A stretch of DNA of 64,000 bases from Eopsaltria australis (GCA_034509425.1 JAVTVJ010000458.1:1550001-1614000); one strand, 5' to 3'; counted from the first letter of the stretch, positions 50,222-63,300 are shown. Notes: generated by a model not told the origin, from the sequence alone. Numbers and translations are program-made.

Positions 50222-52319
50222 GTAAGTGGCATCTGATTTTCTGTGGAGCAAGCAGAAAGCATCAGATGTGCTGGCAAGGTCTGAAAAAAACCTCTCTGCA
50301 GCGAGCCATGGCTCCACTCTGAAGTTGCTGTGCAGTATTGACTGGTACAGCTTGTTGCTTTACTCTTCCAAAATAGAACCCATCTCACAGCAGGCAGAGG
50401 AGAAACACAGGCATGAGGAAAAACACTTTTAGCTGTTGGTTTTTGTGTTTTATAAGATGCTTCCGGGCAGGTGCAGGAGGTGGTTCCTCCTTGCCCTTTG
50501 TGTGGCATCCCTGTCATCCCCATCCTGTCAGGGACACGAGGGGATCCTGAGCCTGGCTCTGCCTTCCTGGCAGCCTCACTGCTGTTCCTGTTTTGTTTTG
50601 ACTGTGCTGGGTTTTGTCTTCCAGATCAGGATTACAGTCTTGAATAATTCTTACCAGCAATGTCACAAAAATTTCCTAAGAGCCAGTAAACACATCTCTG
50701 ATGTGGCAGCAGTGTCACACAGGACCCCGGTGGGTTCATTTGATGGAGTGTGTCAAGGCAATTACAAGGAAAACTGAGCCACCCCTTGTTCCTGCAGCCC
50801 CTCTGCTCCCCCACCCCTAAAGGGCAGCAAGTGGTCTTTTTTTTGTAAATGCTGGGATTTTTCTGCACATTTTGCAAAAACCCCGGTGTATCCTAATTCA
50901 CCATTAATATTGGGAGAAACTCAGCACTTTGCTGGATATGGTTCCCATTTCAGGTCTTTAGCCTTGGCTGCTATACCTTTATAACAGCATCTGTGATCTG
51001 TTTCTGTGTTGTGTACTTGATGTACTCTTAAAAGCAGAGAAATATGTTATTCCTGGCAAATTTTATGCTGTGGCACAGTAAAATAGCCAACAAAAAAACC
51101 ACTTACAGTTTGTGCAGAGTGAGCCTTTGCATTGTAGTGGATCCTCCTTTAAGGGAGAACCCGAGCAGTCACCAGCTGCAAGAAAGGAGACAAAACTGGG
51201 TGAGGACCCAGCCTAAAAATGAGTAAAGCTCTTAAGTTGCTTTTTCTGAGATTTCTGTTTTTTAAATGTTGTAGAAATGGAGAAAACTTTGCTGGTCTCA
51301 TTCAACTGCACTGAAACCTGTTACTGGTGAAATGTTCCCCCAGTGTCTATTGGTGTCCCCTGATTACTTTGAAAACACTTTTCCTTTTGAAGCCCAAGTC
51401 CTGGGATCAGTAGCAATCCAGCGCTGTTTACAAATGCAGATTTGGTGTTACCCTGGTATTTAGGTGTGGCAGAAGGAAAACAACACCATTTTCTTGTCAC
51501 CGGGGGATTCAGGCAGCTTTTCATTGCTATGGTGGCTGTTCATTGACAGGGAGGGAGGTGGTGTTTTCACAGGGAAGCGATTTGGGAGGTTAACAGCAGA
51601 AATAGAAGTGGCTGTGGGACCTGTTGTGTGTGAATCCATGCAGTGTTTGAGGTAAACGAGCTGTCACAAGGTATTTATTGAGGTATTTATTGTCCCTATT
51701 GCAGCACCACGTGGGGATCTGTGCTCCCCTCCTGCCCCTCTGGGGTTCCTGGGGGAAGGGCTCTTTCCTGAGGGATGATCTGAATTCCCATGAGGAATAA
51801 GGACATCAGGAAGCCATTGTGTACTGCAGTGGAGAAGGTGGCTTAAAGTTGGACTGCCTCAGTACAAGGAATTTTCTTTCAAGAATGCAGCATTTTTCAA
51901 CTTAAAATATCAAAAATTTAATATTTCACCTTCTCTAAATGCTGTGTTTCAGAACACCGATGGTAAAAATTAGACCATGACTAAAATGTTAGACCTTTTC
52001 ATGGGACAACATTCACTAATTTCCTTAATTCTGTTCCTTAAATGTAAGTAAATAGTAAGATATCTCTTAAGTTTTGTGCTTGTTGTAAAAGAGGAGACCT
52101 GCATGGCTTCACACAGAGTATCAGTCTGAAGCTGGGAGTTACTGACCAGAGCCAGCTAATAAACAAGATTTCAGTAGTGCAGGAAACTCTGCTTGCAGTG
52201 ATTCCTGCTTTGGGTGTACAGTACAGCTGGATGAAAGCAAAGGCGTTTTCAGCCAAGCACTGGGAGCTCCCATCCTCTGTGTGTGTGCCACACAAATAAA
52301 AATGGGATTTTTTTCTCTG
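50222..52319. other. Unique non-coding sequence
   Basis: No gene is supported. A GC-richer part at 50440-50820 carries a 113-codon plus frame (50436-50777) opposed by minus frames. The remainder is AT-leaning with no recognised motif. Confidence 0.45.
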
Positions 52320-52487
52320 AAAGGGTGGTGAGGCCTGGAAGGGGCTGCCCAGAAAGGTGCTGAAGGAACACTTGGACGTGGCACTCAGGGCTCTGGTTTA
52401 GCTGACAGGGTGGGGATCTGTCACAGGTTGGAACTGATGATCCTGGAGGATTTTTCCCAGCCTAATGGATTCTGTGATTCTGTGAAG
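52320..52487 (+). mobile_element. CR1 LINE, 5'-truncated 3' end, plus orientation
   Basis: The sequence follows the canonical last ~170 bases of CR1: a 'ggctgcccagaaaggtgctgaagg' segment, then 'cacttggacgtggcactcagggctctggtttag', then 'ggttggaactgatgatcctggagg', ending in the octamer-type tail GATTCTGTGATTCTGTGAAG. CR1 elements are almost always 5'-truncated and end in such an 8-base tail instead of poly(A). Only 3' untranslated sequence is present, so there is no reverse transcriptase ORF. Several departures from the usual consensus suggest an old copy. Confidence 0.85.
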
Positions 52488-54049
52488 TGCACTGCAATTT
52501 TCCACCCCTCACAACAACGTTCCTGACCTGGGCTGCTGGCCCCCAAAGGGATGTGTTCTGCAGCACACAGCCTCCTCCTTCCACTTATCTCTTTGCTTTT
52601 TAGAATGTGCCTTTCCTCCTATTGCAGCAATTTGGAAGATTTAGGTAGTTTATGTTGCTTTAAACATAACTATAAACCCCGGAAAGGGTCAGATTCTCTC
52701 TGATGTCAGGGTCTGCATTGATTTGGTCACTCAGTTTCAGTCCTGAGGGTTGTGTTCCACCCCACCCTCAACGGGATGGGGCTTGCCCAGCTCCCAGGAA
52801 GGTCTCAGTGCTGCTCTCTGAATCCCTCCTTCCCTGCACTCATCAGTCAGGATTTACAGATCTGCTCTCTGCTAGTGCAGGGTAACTTCTCGGAGGTTGG
52901 GGTTCTCATTTTATTCTGTTTGGAACACAGCACTTCACACCTGAAGTGTCTTTTGTGGAGGTTTGATTTTGCTCAGAAGTCCTGAGCAGGCTGCAGGAAG
53001 CAGAGTATTCTCAGAAGGGATATTCTCATCCATCTGCTCCTGTGGCTTTATTGATCCAGTCTGTCCTTCAGCCAGCCTGGACATTATCACCCTTTGTGCA
53101 TAATATTTCCTGACGTGCTGTCAGCAGGCAGGAGCCTGGGCTGTGCTTTGTAACTGTCTTGGACTTACTGAAAACTATTAAATTTTGGATTTTGGGAGGA
53201 AAGTCACAGAGCACTGATGTTTTGCAGGGCAATATCAGAAGTTGTACCACAGTGTCCTTAGGCAGAAATGCAGAAGGGAGCTCTGCAGTGGCTGAGAGCT
53301 CATCTCTTGGCCAAAAGCAGCTGGATTGTGTGCAAGCAAACCCTGCTCCTTCTCTTTGAGCCCTTCTGTGGTGCACAGGGCTTCAAACCCCCTCTGCTCA
53401 CCTCCATCCTGCTCTGAGTGCTGGGGAAACCCTGGGAATGGGCTGACAGCAGCATTTGGCCCTGAAGCCCAGCAAGCTCTGAAAAGCTGATTTAGGGCTG
53501 CAGGACCTGCCCTTGGATACACAGAGCTGGCCTTGGTGCTGCTGGAGAGCCTGGAGTGGCTGTGCCTGGGCTCTTCAATGAGGCAATCCAAGAAACAATC
53601 CCTCATAATCCTGTGCTCCTGGGGAGTAAAGGAGTAGAGGTCTGAAGCTGCCATTTCTCCCACCAGGACTCAATAGCTGAAGGTCATTTTGGAAAATGTT
53701 TCCATTTTATCACTGGAAATTTTTGCTTTTCCTGTTCCTCCCTTTCCTCAGCTGAGGGACAGGCACACATGAACAGCATCGTTCAGAAGTGCTTCACCAG
53801 AATTCATTAGAGCCAGGCTGAAGGTTTCATTATTCTTTAAGGGTGCATTAATAAAACTGCTGTACACTTGGGTTTTTTAATACTATAGAAATTATTCTGA
53901 CAGTCAGTTTGCAAAGCCGACATATCAATCATTAAATTAAAAATGTAGTAATATAAATTAGTGTGATTCAGGAGCTGCAGAACATGTGGAACAATATGCT
54001 CTCTGTTTGGAAACGAACACAGATCTGTCCATCAAATGAGAAAATACAG
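52488..54049. other. Unique non-coding sequence
   Basis: No gene is supported. A 142-codon minus frame (53235-53663) in a GC-richer part shows no domain and is opposed by a plus frame. A strong acceptor-like tract (CCTCCCTTTCCTCAG) ends near 53752 without a convincing donor. Confidence 0.45.
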
Positions 54050-54350
54050 CAAGCAGGGAGATGTAAAAAATGGCAGTGAATTATCCAGCACTCCATAAAC
54101 CCAACTGTTTCCACGTATCAGACAGCACTCTTGTTTTGTCCAGATCCCTATTATCCTTTCTGCAAATATCACAGCAATCTTTAATGATCAGCCATAATGT
54201 TTGTTTGCAGGGAGAGGTGTCATTTGTGAATTGCCTGACACTGTGCTTACATCTGGGGACGAGGCAGCAGCACAGAGAAATCAAAACACATCTCCCACAA
54301 TTACTGCCTTTGTTTGCTTGACAGAAGATGCAAAGGAAATATTTTGCAAA
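54050..54350. other. Possible conserved non-coding element
   Basis: About 300 bases of unique sequence with smooth, evenly mixed texture and words such as TTTCCACGTATCAGACAG, AATGATCAGCCATAATG and GGGGACGAGGCAGC. Both strands carry short open frames over the same bases (83 codons plus, 67 codons minus), which fits low mutation load more than coding. Conservation is untested. Confidence 0.3.
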
Positions 54351-57300
54351 AGAAGAACATGTTGCTAACTCACCACTTCATGAAGAAATGCCTCACACAG
54401 GTTGCATCAGTGCTCTGAACCTAATCTAGCAGGCCCTGGTGGCTCCTGGTGCTCTGGGGAGAGATTTTCTATCTGCTCCATTGACGTGAGCAGGCAGAAA
54501 TTATTTAGCCCTTAATAAATGTGAGGCACTAGATGAAGTATGCAGGACAGCTTGCCTTTTCACTTCCTTGAGCAGAAAGTTCTTTTTAAGCATCTTTTTT
54601 TTCCCCTTCCTCTGCTGATTCTGTGAAAACTCTGTGGCTGTGAATAACATGTTGGATGTTTGAAGTAGTCCAGCAAGTGTGAGATAATGAAGCTGTGGCT
54701 GAGGTGCAGGACTTTTTCAATGGCAACTCTTTGCCTGTGGATTTCTCTCCTTTCTCAATTCTATTTCAGCCAAGCAGCTTTAGAGCAGCTTTCCCCCTGT
54801 GCAGATAAAGCCCTGCCATGCATAGCTGGGCCTGATGTGCTTATCCAGGGCAGTGTGCTCACCCCAGAGCAGCATCCCAGCCCTCCCAGTGTCAGCAGCA
54901 ATAATCGTGTGGGGCAGCAAAGTCTGGGGCATCCCTGGGGCTGGGGCTGCCCTCAGCCACCACCCTTTGAATCTGTGCTCTCAGTGAAATCCCTGCCTCG
55001 GCTCTGTCACACAAGCACAGCCAAGAGTGCCAGGAGAGGAAAACAAGCTTAAAAATATGTTCACAGCCAGGACAAGATGCTAATGACCCATTACAGGCTC
55101 AGCAGCTGCCTGACACCAGGAATCACCGTGGGTCTGACCTGTGCAGGTCCAGCTGCGTGTGCAACCTCATGAACTCATTAAAAATAGCTGTAGCCTTAAG
55201 ATATGAGATTCAAGTTATTATTGAGGCTTTCTGCTAACCACAGATTTAAAATCCCTGGGTGTTTCTCATCCCTGGTCCTTTCAGGGCTGTGATTTTGATG
55301 CTGCCAGCGAGGATTGCAGAGGTAAAAGCTGTTTGTTCTTGTTTGCTCCTTATCTGTGCTATATAAAATGCATGAAATATCACAGTGGTGGAATAAAGGC
55401 AATAATCGTTTCTAATAATGAAACTGCTCTGGAAGGCAAGACCTAGATTTCTCACCGAGATAGTGTGCTGAAGTATTTGCATAGTAACTGGGCTATAATT
55501 ACAGATTCATCTCCTTTATGTCTCTTAGCTCTCAGGCTTAAGTAACCAGATCTTTGGAGCAGTCGCTCTTTTCCCTGGGTGTCAGGCAGCATATGCTGAG
55601 TCTGTGTGCTCTGGTACCCTGACTGTGAGTAATGAGTGTTGATAAACTGTTTACTGGAGCTGGCTGAAATTCAGGATTTGTGCATTGTGGGGTTTTGGAT
55701 AGTTCAGAAGAATTTCCACTCTCAAGGAGTGGAATGTATGTTTGGGATTACTCAGAAATTTTAATTTCTGGGATAAAAACTGCCTTTGTTTTGTCTTTTT
55801 TAATTTTGCAGTTTTGATCCTGGCATTTTTCGTTGGTTTTATATTTTATTAGTTTTATGAGACAGCAATGACCATTGAAAATATACAACACAAAACAGAC
55901 AAAACTTTTTTTTTTATTTCTTTAAAAATCATTAATTAATTAATAATTAATCAGCTGTCACTTACACCTATCTGATAAAATCCCTGCTCCATGGGTGTAG
56001 GATGAGGAGCCCAGCCCTGAGGTACAAAGTGCTGTGGGGTATGACAGTCTCACACTTGCAATGCAGAAGATGCCAAGCAATGCTGCTGCACAAACATTTT
56101 TAGTTTCTTCTTCTTGGTGTACTGGTAAATTTTCAGTCCTGATAGAAGGAATCCATTAACTTTGGGCTATACAAAATTCTGAGTAAAAGCAGTTAGGCAA
56201 AAGAGTCTTTGCCCCAACTCAAATTAAGCTCTGTCCTGGGTCTGGAGTTGCTCCTCGAGAACTGAGAGCTGCAAATCCCAGAGGATGGGATTGTTTGGAG
56301 GATTTTTATGCACAAGAGTGTTGGCAGCCTCTGTGTCACTAACTTTATTCTCCCAGAGAAACCAACCTGCAAAGCTCAGATATTTTTTCTGCTCTGCAGA
56401 GAGACTGCTCAGAAAAAGGGAAAGTGGTGTAAACTTGAGAGGCAGAAATTCTGTGTCAAGGTGACTGTGAGGGTCGTTGTTTGCTTTCAGGTGTGTGCCA
56501 GGCCACAAACAACCTCTCTGGAGAGTTCAAGAGCATTTTGATTTCCTCCTCACAGTCTGGGGTTGTTTGTGCATTGGTGAGTGGTGCAGACCTTGGTTAC
56601 AAGGAGAGCTCTCTGTCCTGTTGTGCTCTCCCTGCCTGTCAGTGGTTTGAGATAATCCTGGATTGAGGTGCTTCATACACCTTCAAAGTTTGCATTTCCT
56701 TAGTTTATATAAACTCATTATTACCACAATAATAAAGGTGTAATTCTCTTGCTTTTCTCTGCCATGAGAAACCACTTTTCTTTCCTTCTCCTTTATCTGT
56801 TCCCAGGGCAAACCTCCTCACCCAAACAGCTCCTACTCTGTTATTGATCACTGCTCACTCCTGCCTGTCACAGGCTGGGCTTTCACAGGAGAGCTGAGAT
56901 GATCTTGGCAGGCCTCAGATGCTCTGTCTGCTCCCCTCCTGCAGCAGGGCCCATCCTCTGACCTGTTGTGGTTGCTGGTCCAAAACTGAATTAATCTTTG
57001 TGGTATTTTCCTCATCATAGATTTTGCGGTTCCAGCTTTGATTCCATCTCCTCTGCTGGGAGATAGAATTCACTCCTAGAAAATAAAACAGCTAACCAGC
57101 CCTTCCTTAAAGGAAGATTTGAAATCAGGGTGGTTGTCAGAATATCATAACTAATGAAGAACCAATAAACTGAGATGTTCACTTGAATCTGCTTGGAATT
57201 TGGCATGAAGCAGGTGGATGCATCCGTTCAGTCTGTTCTGGCAGAAATAGGTTTGTCATTTTTAACAAAGGAGAATGGGGGAAAAATATGTTGAGTTTCA

Positions 57301-59777
57301 TGAAAATCATTTTAAAAAGTTGATAGGCTTTCTGAATCACTAATTAAACGGTGCTGAAAACCAAAGAAATGTCACAGAATCTGAGATAATATGTGTGTTG
57401 TTTCTTGTCTTAAAGAGGTAAAGAAGAACGACCAGGAAGCTGTAGGCAAATTGGCCTGATATTGATTCTGTGTAAAATAACAAAACACTTGATTCAGGAG
57501 TTCATCAGCAAGGCTTGGCAGCTAAAAATTTCATTAACAGTAGCAGTTACTTGGAAAATACAGACCTTGTCAGACAGACAATTAGTAACTTTTTTTAGTT
57601 GTTTTTTTTTTTTTTTTAAGTGGATTATGGGCAGGTTGATAAAGTCAGATTAACTGACACTGTGTGCTTGGGCTTCAGAACTTAATACTGCATGACATTT
57701 GGACTAGAAGCTTGGATTTAGCTGCTTGTCTTTTAAAAACTGAGTCATTGGTAGATATCAAAATACAGCTGTGAGAAGAGAGAGATCAGTGAGCAGTGCT
57801 CTGTCTGGGGGGCCAGCGTGGGGCTGAGCTGTGGTCTAACATTTCACATTATTTTCAGTGAATTTAATTGTCCATGTAATTTTTTTGCAGAGCTTGCAGG
57901 CTTTACAAATATTGGCGGAGTAGTAACAAAAGAGAAGACAAGGTGCTTTTATTGAGTTCTCCAAGTTTGTTAGTCAGTTGGTCTGTCTTTATTAAAACCA
58001 GTGCAAGGTAACTTGTATAGGAACAGGAAGAGTAGATTCAGGGCTCTGGGGTTTGTTAACTCTCTCAAGTGAGGTGTGGGGGGCTGGCAGAGGAAGCCCC
58101 TAAAGATGAGCTCTCAGCACTGTGGCTGAAAGGGACCAGATCTTTTAGGATAAATGAAGAAAGTTTATAAAGTGGGAAAGTGATCCTGCTTTTGGCTACA
58201 GCCTTACCAAGACTGTCACTGGAACTTCTGTGCCTGCTTCAGAGGGATGCAGACACACTGAGAAGAGTTTCTAAATGAGTTAGAAATGTTCCTGGGGTTG
58301 GAAGGCAAGTTTATGTTTAGATTATAACTCAGTTAATTTAGGAAGAGGCTGAAATGACATGGCTGTCTGCTGGAGCAGACCAGCAAAGGACGTGGCAGAG
58401 GGACAGGAGGGAGATGGAGCCACGCCTGGACATTGCAGGCATGCCTGGAGCAGCTTCTCTTTCCATCACACTCATATGGTTCCTGCAGACTGACTGCCAC
58501 ATTTAGACTGAGCACATTTGCTTCCACTATTTTCTGATTACTGGACCTTGTGAGGAGTTTTGTCTTTTTCTTCAGCATGGGTAGACTCCATCTGTTTGGA
58601 CCATGTCGACTTTGTAGGCTCAAGGCTTGGTCTCTGCTTTGCCTATTTAGGATTATTTAAGTAAATTTAGAACTGAAATATTCTTCATTTCTGAAGACAA
58701 TGGACTGGACAAAATTAAACTACCTGAAATGCATTGGAAAGCAAACAAAACACAAGGTACAGCATGTGGCTCTGTGAAGGCTTGGCTTCTGTAAAACCCA
58801 GAAAGATCAGCCCAGGTAATGCACCACGGGGACCTGGATGTGTGTACCTTGCATCACTGGGCAGCACTAAAAATGGATGCATTTTGTGCAGTTCAGGTTG
58901 AATCATCTGGATCCATCCCTGTTGTAAAGACATTAACTTTTATGCTCTCGTGTTTTGGATTTTGTGTTACGTGAAAGGTCAGAGCAGGCGTTTTCAAAAG
59001 TCCTTTCTGGCTGAATTCGTCTCTGAACTCAGCGTGCCTTTGAGATGTGGAAGTAACAAATAATCCAACAGACCTTGAACAAGTTTCTTATTTACATAGA
59101 GAGGTATTCAGTATAAAAGAGAATAGGTTTGAACAAGATGAAATAAACCCCTTCTCTGATATATCTGCCACATGGCTCAGTGCCACTGCAGACTCCTTCA
59201 GACAGCCCTGAAATAGCTCAGATAGCCCTGAAATAGCTGAATATCTGCAGGGCTGGGAGCTCAGAGCAGTGTGAGGGGACAGCCAGGGCTCCCTCTGGGC
59301 TGGGGGATCCCAGGGCACAGAGAATTTGGGATGGGATGAGACCCTGATGCTCTCACCTCGCACCTGAGGATGCCAGAGCAGCCGGGCTGTGTCAGTAGAA
59401 CCTTCCTGACCTGATGAGGGGAATGGAGGAGCAATATGAAATATGAAATAATATTTCAACGCCAGAAAAAGCTGAGGCAAGGCAGGTTCATCAGCCATTT
59501 TTCAGTGGTGTAAAAGATACTTAGCTGATTTTTATGTTATTGAGGCAGAGGCATGAATAAAGGATGGATTTATTGTGTGTGTGCAGTAGCCAGCCCGTGG
59601 AGCTCTCAGTGCTCTGCGCCAGAAATGCACTTTCAAAAACCTCTCAGTAGGAACAGAGACAATAGGCTACTAAAATGGGGAAGAACTGTGCATTTCCAAA
59701 ACAGTGCTCAGCTCAAAGAATGCGTATTTAGCTGATAGAACACAACAGTTCCAGGGGATAAGTAAATAATAATTTTT
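54351..59777. other. Unique non-coding sequence
   Basis: No gene is supported in 5.4 kb. About 55190-55530 has CNE-like texture and an ATTTGCAT octamer at 55475-55482. An ATTAATTA-rich stretch is at 55930-55952. A 16-T run is at 57602-57617. A near-perfect 20-base tandem duplication lies at 59201-59240 (GACAGCCCTGAAATAGCTCA, 18/20 identical). A 136-codon minus frame (59088-59498) has no recognised domain. Confidence 0.45.
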
Positions 59778-59801
59778 GGGGGGGGGTTAGGGAGGGTGGG
59801 G
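59778..59801 (+). other. Canonical G-quadruplex motif
   Basis: The plus strand carries a G9 run followed by TTA, GGG, A, GGG, T and GGGG: four G-runs of three or more separated by loops of 3, 1 and 1 bases. This satisfies the standard intramolecular quadruplex pattern, and such short loops are known to give very stable structures. It sits in AT-rich sequence with no promoter features around it. Confidence 0.7.
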
Positions 59802-61418
59802 AGCAAATACAGAAACAAACTAAATATAGTGGTTACTCATATTAATAACTGAACTGCCTGATGTGTGATAACACAGTGCTGTTAATGTGCCTCAACACAA
59901 GTTTAATACTACAATAAAATGGTAATTCAGACAAACCCCTGCATTTCAACATTAAGGACAATGGATAAAACCCACAAAAACAGACATTTCAGAGTGAAGG
60001 CAGGGAGGCTGCAATTAGCTCCATGCAGGCAGTGCAGCAAAACAATGTGCAATAGGTAGCATTTTTTATGGTTATCTTGCTTCCATCAAATACATGAAAA
60101 TTTTGGCAGTATTAGAGCATGCTAATGAACTAGGTTATACTTTAAGCTCTAAATTTGACTTTATCTCCATTTGTAGTTTAAATCTGAACTGGAAGCATCA
60201 TAGGTTTTCATGGTTTTTTTTTTTTTTTTTTTGAAGTACAACAGATATCCTCTTTATATCTTCTTCTGTGCATTTTATTTCCCTTTTTGATGTGTCTAGG
60301 GAAGATGACAAGATTAAATCCCCCTCGCTGAAAGGATTTCATTGTGGATGTATTTAATTACTTCCTCCTAACTGGCCCATGTGTGCAGCTTTGCACAGCC
60401 AGGATGATGCCATTTCAAAATGGAGCTGAAGCTTCCATCTCTGGGAGAGCTGAGCCAGATTACAAACAGCTCACCAGGCAAACACCGATCAAAAAATTCT
60501 TGATGCACAGCCCAAATATTTGTCTCTTAGGTTCGATCGTGCATTCTCCTCTTTTCCATGCATGTTTGTAAAACTGAGAAAGGGACCAGCAAATGCCAGT
60601 TGCTAGGATCTGTCAGATCTTGTGTCAACACCTGTTTCCTCAGGAGAAAAAACTCAGCCACTGTAATTAGAAGCTTGGAAATTAAATATTTGCAAAACAG
60701 TCCACTCCTACTGTTTAATTGAGAAAAGAATGCCGATCTGCAGGAACATGCCAGGGCCCTGCTCATTAGCTTGTGATGCTTCCATGTGATTTGTCTTGGT
60801 TGCTTAAAGCATTTCTCCCCTAAATATAACTGTGAGATCAGCTAACTTTTATCATGCCATAGTCTCATTTCTCACAGAGAGCAGAATATACAGTCCATGA
60901 CTGTGAATCAGACAGGTGAAATAAAAAAAGAGTCTCTCTCCAGCAGCTTGTAGAGGATTATGTTCCAACATTGTACAAACAAATATGGTTGGTTCTTGGG
61001 GTCAGGCACCAGTGACTTAACTCACACTGCTGCTGGTGTTTGTGTGGTTCCTTCCAGCATTTACTTACCTGCCCTCTTTGTGATCTGTAAATGTTCACTG
61101 TGCAGTACAGGGTGAAGCTGAAACGTTGTGTGCTTGTACCACACTGTTCCTTCATGGCTCCTGAGTTGTTCCTCTGTAAGCAGGTATGTGTTATTTATGT
61201 GTTTGTGCAAATATAAACTGAAGCTGCTGGTGGTAACTACACCCTGATTTCTTGGGGTGAACTTGGGGACAGACAAGCCACTGGCATGAGTGCAGGAGAG
61301 AAAATGCTCCTTGTTCTTGGTGGGGCTGAGCCCAGCCCATGTAACAGGCTCAGGTGCTGGGAGAGCTCCAGGTGCAGGCGGGTGCTCAGTCCCTGGGGTC
61401 AGACTCTAGAGGTGAGAG
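59802..61418. other. Unique non-coding sequence
   Basis: AT-rich, no gene supported. An 18-T run lies at 60215-60232. The part at 60740-60960 is smooth and unique but without a clear signal. Nothing else is seen. Confidence 0.45.
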
Positions 61419-61513
61419 TGGGACTGCCAGGAGTTCAGCACTGAGTGTCCCCTCTGTCACCAGGGCTGGGACTGCCAGGAGTTCAGCACTGAGTGTCCCC
61501 TCTGTCACCAGGG
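61419..61513. repeat. Perfect 48-bp tandem duplication
   Basis: The 48-base unit beginning TGGGACTGCCAGGAGTTCAG at 61419 is repeated at 61467. Forty-seven bases match exactly and the copies differ only at the last base (C versus T). The lack of divergence implies a recent duplication. The 48-base length keeps both strands' frames (134 codons plus, 116 minus) open across it, so those frames are partly repeat-made. Confidence 0.95.
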
Positions 61514-62987
61514 TGTGCTGCTGGTCACTGTCCCAGCCACAGCTGCACATGGTGACGCTTGGACAGACACAGAACATCCCTGTGCTCAACCCCTTCAGCA
61601 AGTCTCTGAGTTTTAAAGCCAAGGGTTTTGATTTTAGTCTTATTTGGTTCCATTTCCCTTCTACACAGCTGGGCTTGGGTGTTTCCTTTTGCTGTGGTAA
61701 GAGGAGCAGGCTGATGCTGCTTCCCTCCATGTGCAAATCTCCAGGTGCCCAGTGCTGAACACTCTGTAAATAAACAGCTCAGAGTTCCCAGGAGCAGGCA
61801 GTGCCTGCGCAGCTCCCCTCCTGCTGGAGGCAGTGAGACTCCTACCACAGACTGGGCACAGTGGTGATCCTGCTGCAGAGAAATTCAGTCACATTCTGGA
61901 ATATGCACCAGGTGTTTTTCAGGGTCCCTAAGCTGTATTAGAACTGTGAAATTGCCTGTTTTTAAATCACCATGACTTGTCTTCAGCATTTTCAAGATAC
62001 AGTAATAATAATTATTTGTTACTCGGTCACAACAATTAATCGTTCAATGATTATTAAGTAAGATTTCATTTTGCCCTCAGCAAATCATATGTTAGGGTAG
62101 CACATGCTTGTGAGTTTGCACTTGTGCCAGTGCACAGAGGCCACTCCCTGGTTCTCAGCAGTCAGTGGATCACTGATTTCCAATAGCTGTAGTGTTCTGT
62201 AATGTCTTTTATAGGGGATTGTAATTTCCTTTGTAAGGGTCGGTTTCTTGCTCCCAGATCTGCCTGGGCAGTTCTTACCTAAGTGAGCATCAGTGTCTCA
62301 CTTCCTCTGGAGTCCTGCACCAGTGCCCCCATTTAGCATTTCTGCAGAGCCTCTTCAGAGCACGGCCATGGGAGCAGGGCTTGAAGGCTTCTAATCAGAG
62401 TCAATGGTGGGTGGCACTGATGAGCACAGTCAGCTCAGCTGCACTGGTGTTATGTTCCACTGTTTTATTTCTGAAAGGAACTGAGACTATTTGAATTAAA
62501 ATGCTCCCAACAGCTCATGTATAAACTCAAGGATAGAGGCTGCAATGGTCAGCTTTGCATGAGCTGTTTGAAATCTGTGGTCAACACTGTGGATGTGCCA
62601 AGGGGGAAAGCTCCTAGAGCAATGGGATGCTGCTGATGCCTGGGAGCCTTGAAGGGCAGCTCACTCTGAAATATATTTTTTGATTTCTTTTTAATGAAAA
62701 CTGGATAAAGCTGGGATTTTTTTTTCTCAACTTGTATTAAAAATAAAATAAAGCTCAGCGAAGTTAGCTGCTATAATTTGTGCAAAATGCACTTGTACAG
62801 TGGAGATTTATTCCTTTTGTCCTCTAGGAAGGAGCCAGTTTTTCATCAAGTTGAAGTTTCAAACACCCCCATAGAACAGGGAGAGGCAGAGGATGGGTAA
62901 GGAGCTGCTGTCCCCAGATGTGACAGACCAGGAAAATCACACACTCAAGGGCAATCCTGCACTTTTTTACAGCCTGAGCTAATAATG
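61514..62987. other. Unique non-coding sequence
   Basis: No gene or repeat family is recognised. A few AATAAA words occur in the AT-rich stretch near 62740, without transcript evidence. Confidence 0.45.
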
Positions 62988-63300
62988 GAATCAGAGAATG
63001 GCCTGGGTGGGAAGGGACCTTAAAGATCATCCAGTGCCACCCCTTCCATGGCAGGGACACCTCCCACTGTCCCAGGCTGCTCCCAGCCCCAGTGTCCAGT
63101 CTGGCCTTGGGCACTGCCAGGGATCCAGGGGCAGCCACAGCTCCTCTGGGCACCCTGTGCCAGGGCCTGCCCACCCTCACAGGGAACAATTCCTGCCCAA
63201 TATCCCATCCCATTCCCTGGCAGTGGGAAGCCATTCCCTGTGTCCCGTCACCCCATACCCCTGTCAGATGTCCCTTTTCAGCCTTCCTGCAGTGGAGCAG
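62988..63300 (-). mobile_element. CR1 LINE, 5'-truncated 3' end, minus orientation
   Basis: Read on the plus strand, this is the reverse complement of a CR1 3' end: 'aatcagagaatggcctgggtgggaagggacc' followed by 'aaagatcatccag', 'ggcagggacacctcccactgtcccaggctgctc', 'tctgggcaccctgtgcc', 'caccctcacagggaacaattcctgccc' and 'gggaagccattccctgtgtcccgtcacccc'. These are the well-known landmarks of the bird CR1 3' region in order. The element is therefore on the minus strand, with its 3' end at 62988 and its 5' truncation near 63300. No reverse transcriptase coding sequence remains. Its GC-rich, consensus-like form suggests a younger copy than the one at 52320. Confidence 0.92.

Noticed and set aside
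53235..53663. 142-codon minus frame
   Set aside because: Lies in GC-richer DNA where stops are fewer; opposed by a plus frame; no homology recognised.
57602..57617. Poly(T) as the end of a minus-strand retrocopy
   Set aside because: No polyadenylation signal at the expected spacing.
60215..60232. Poly(T) as the end of a minus-strand retrocopy
   Set aside because: The nearest TTTATT is over 40 bases away and there is no coding similarity; a simple homopolymer suffices.
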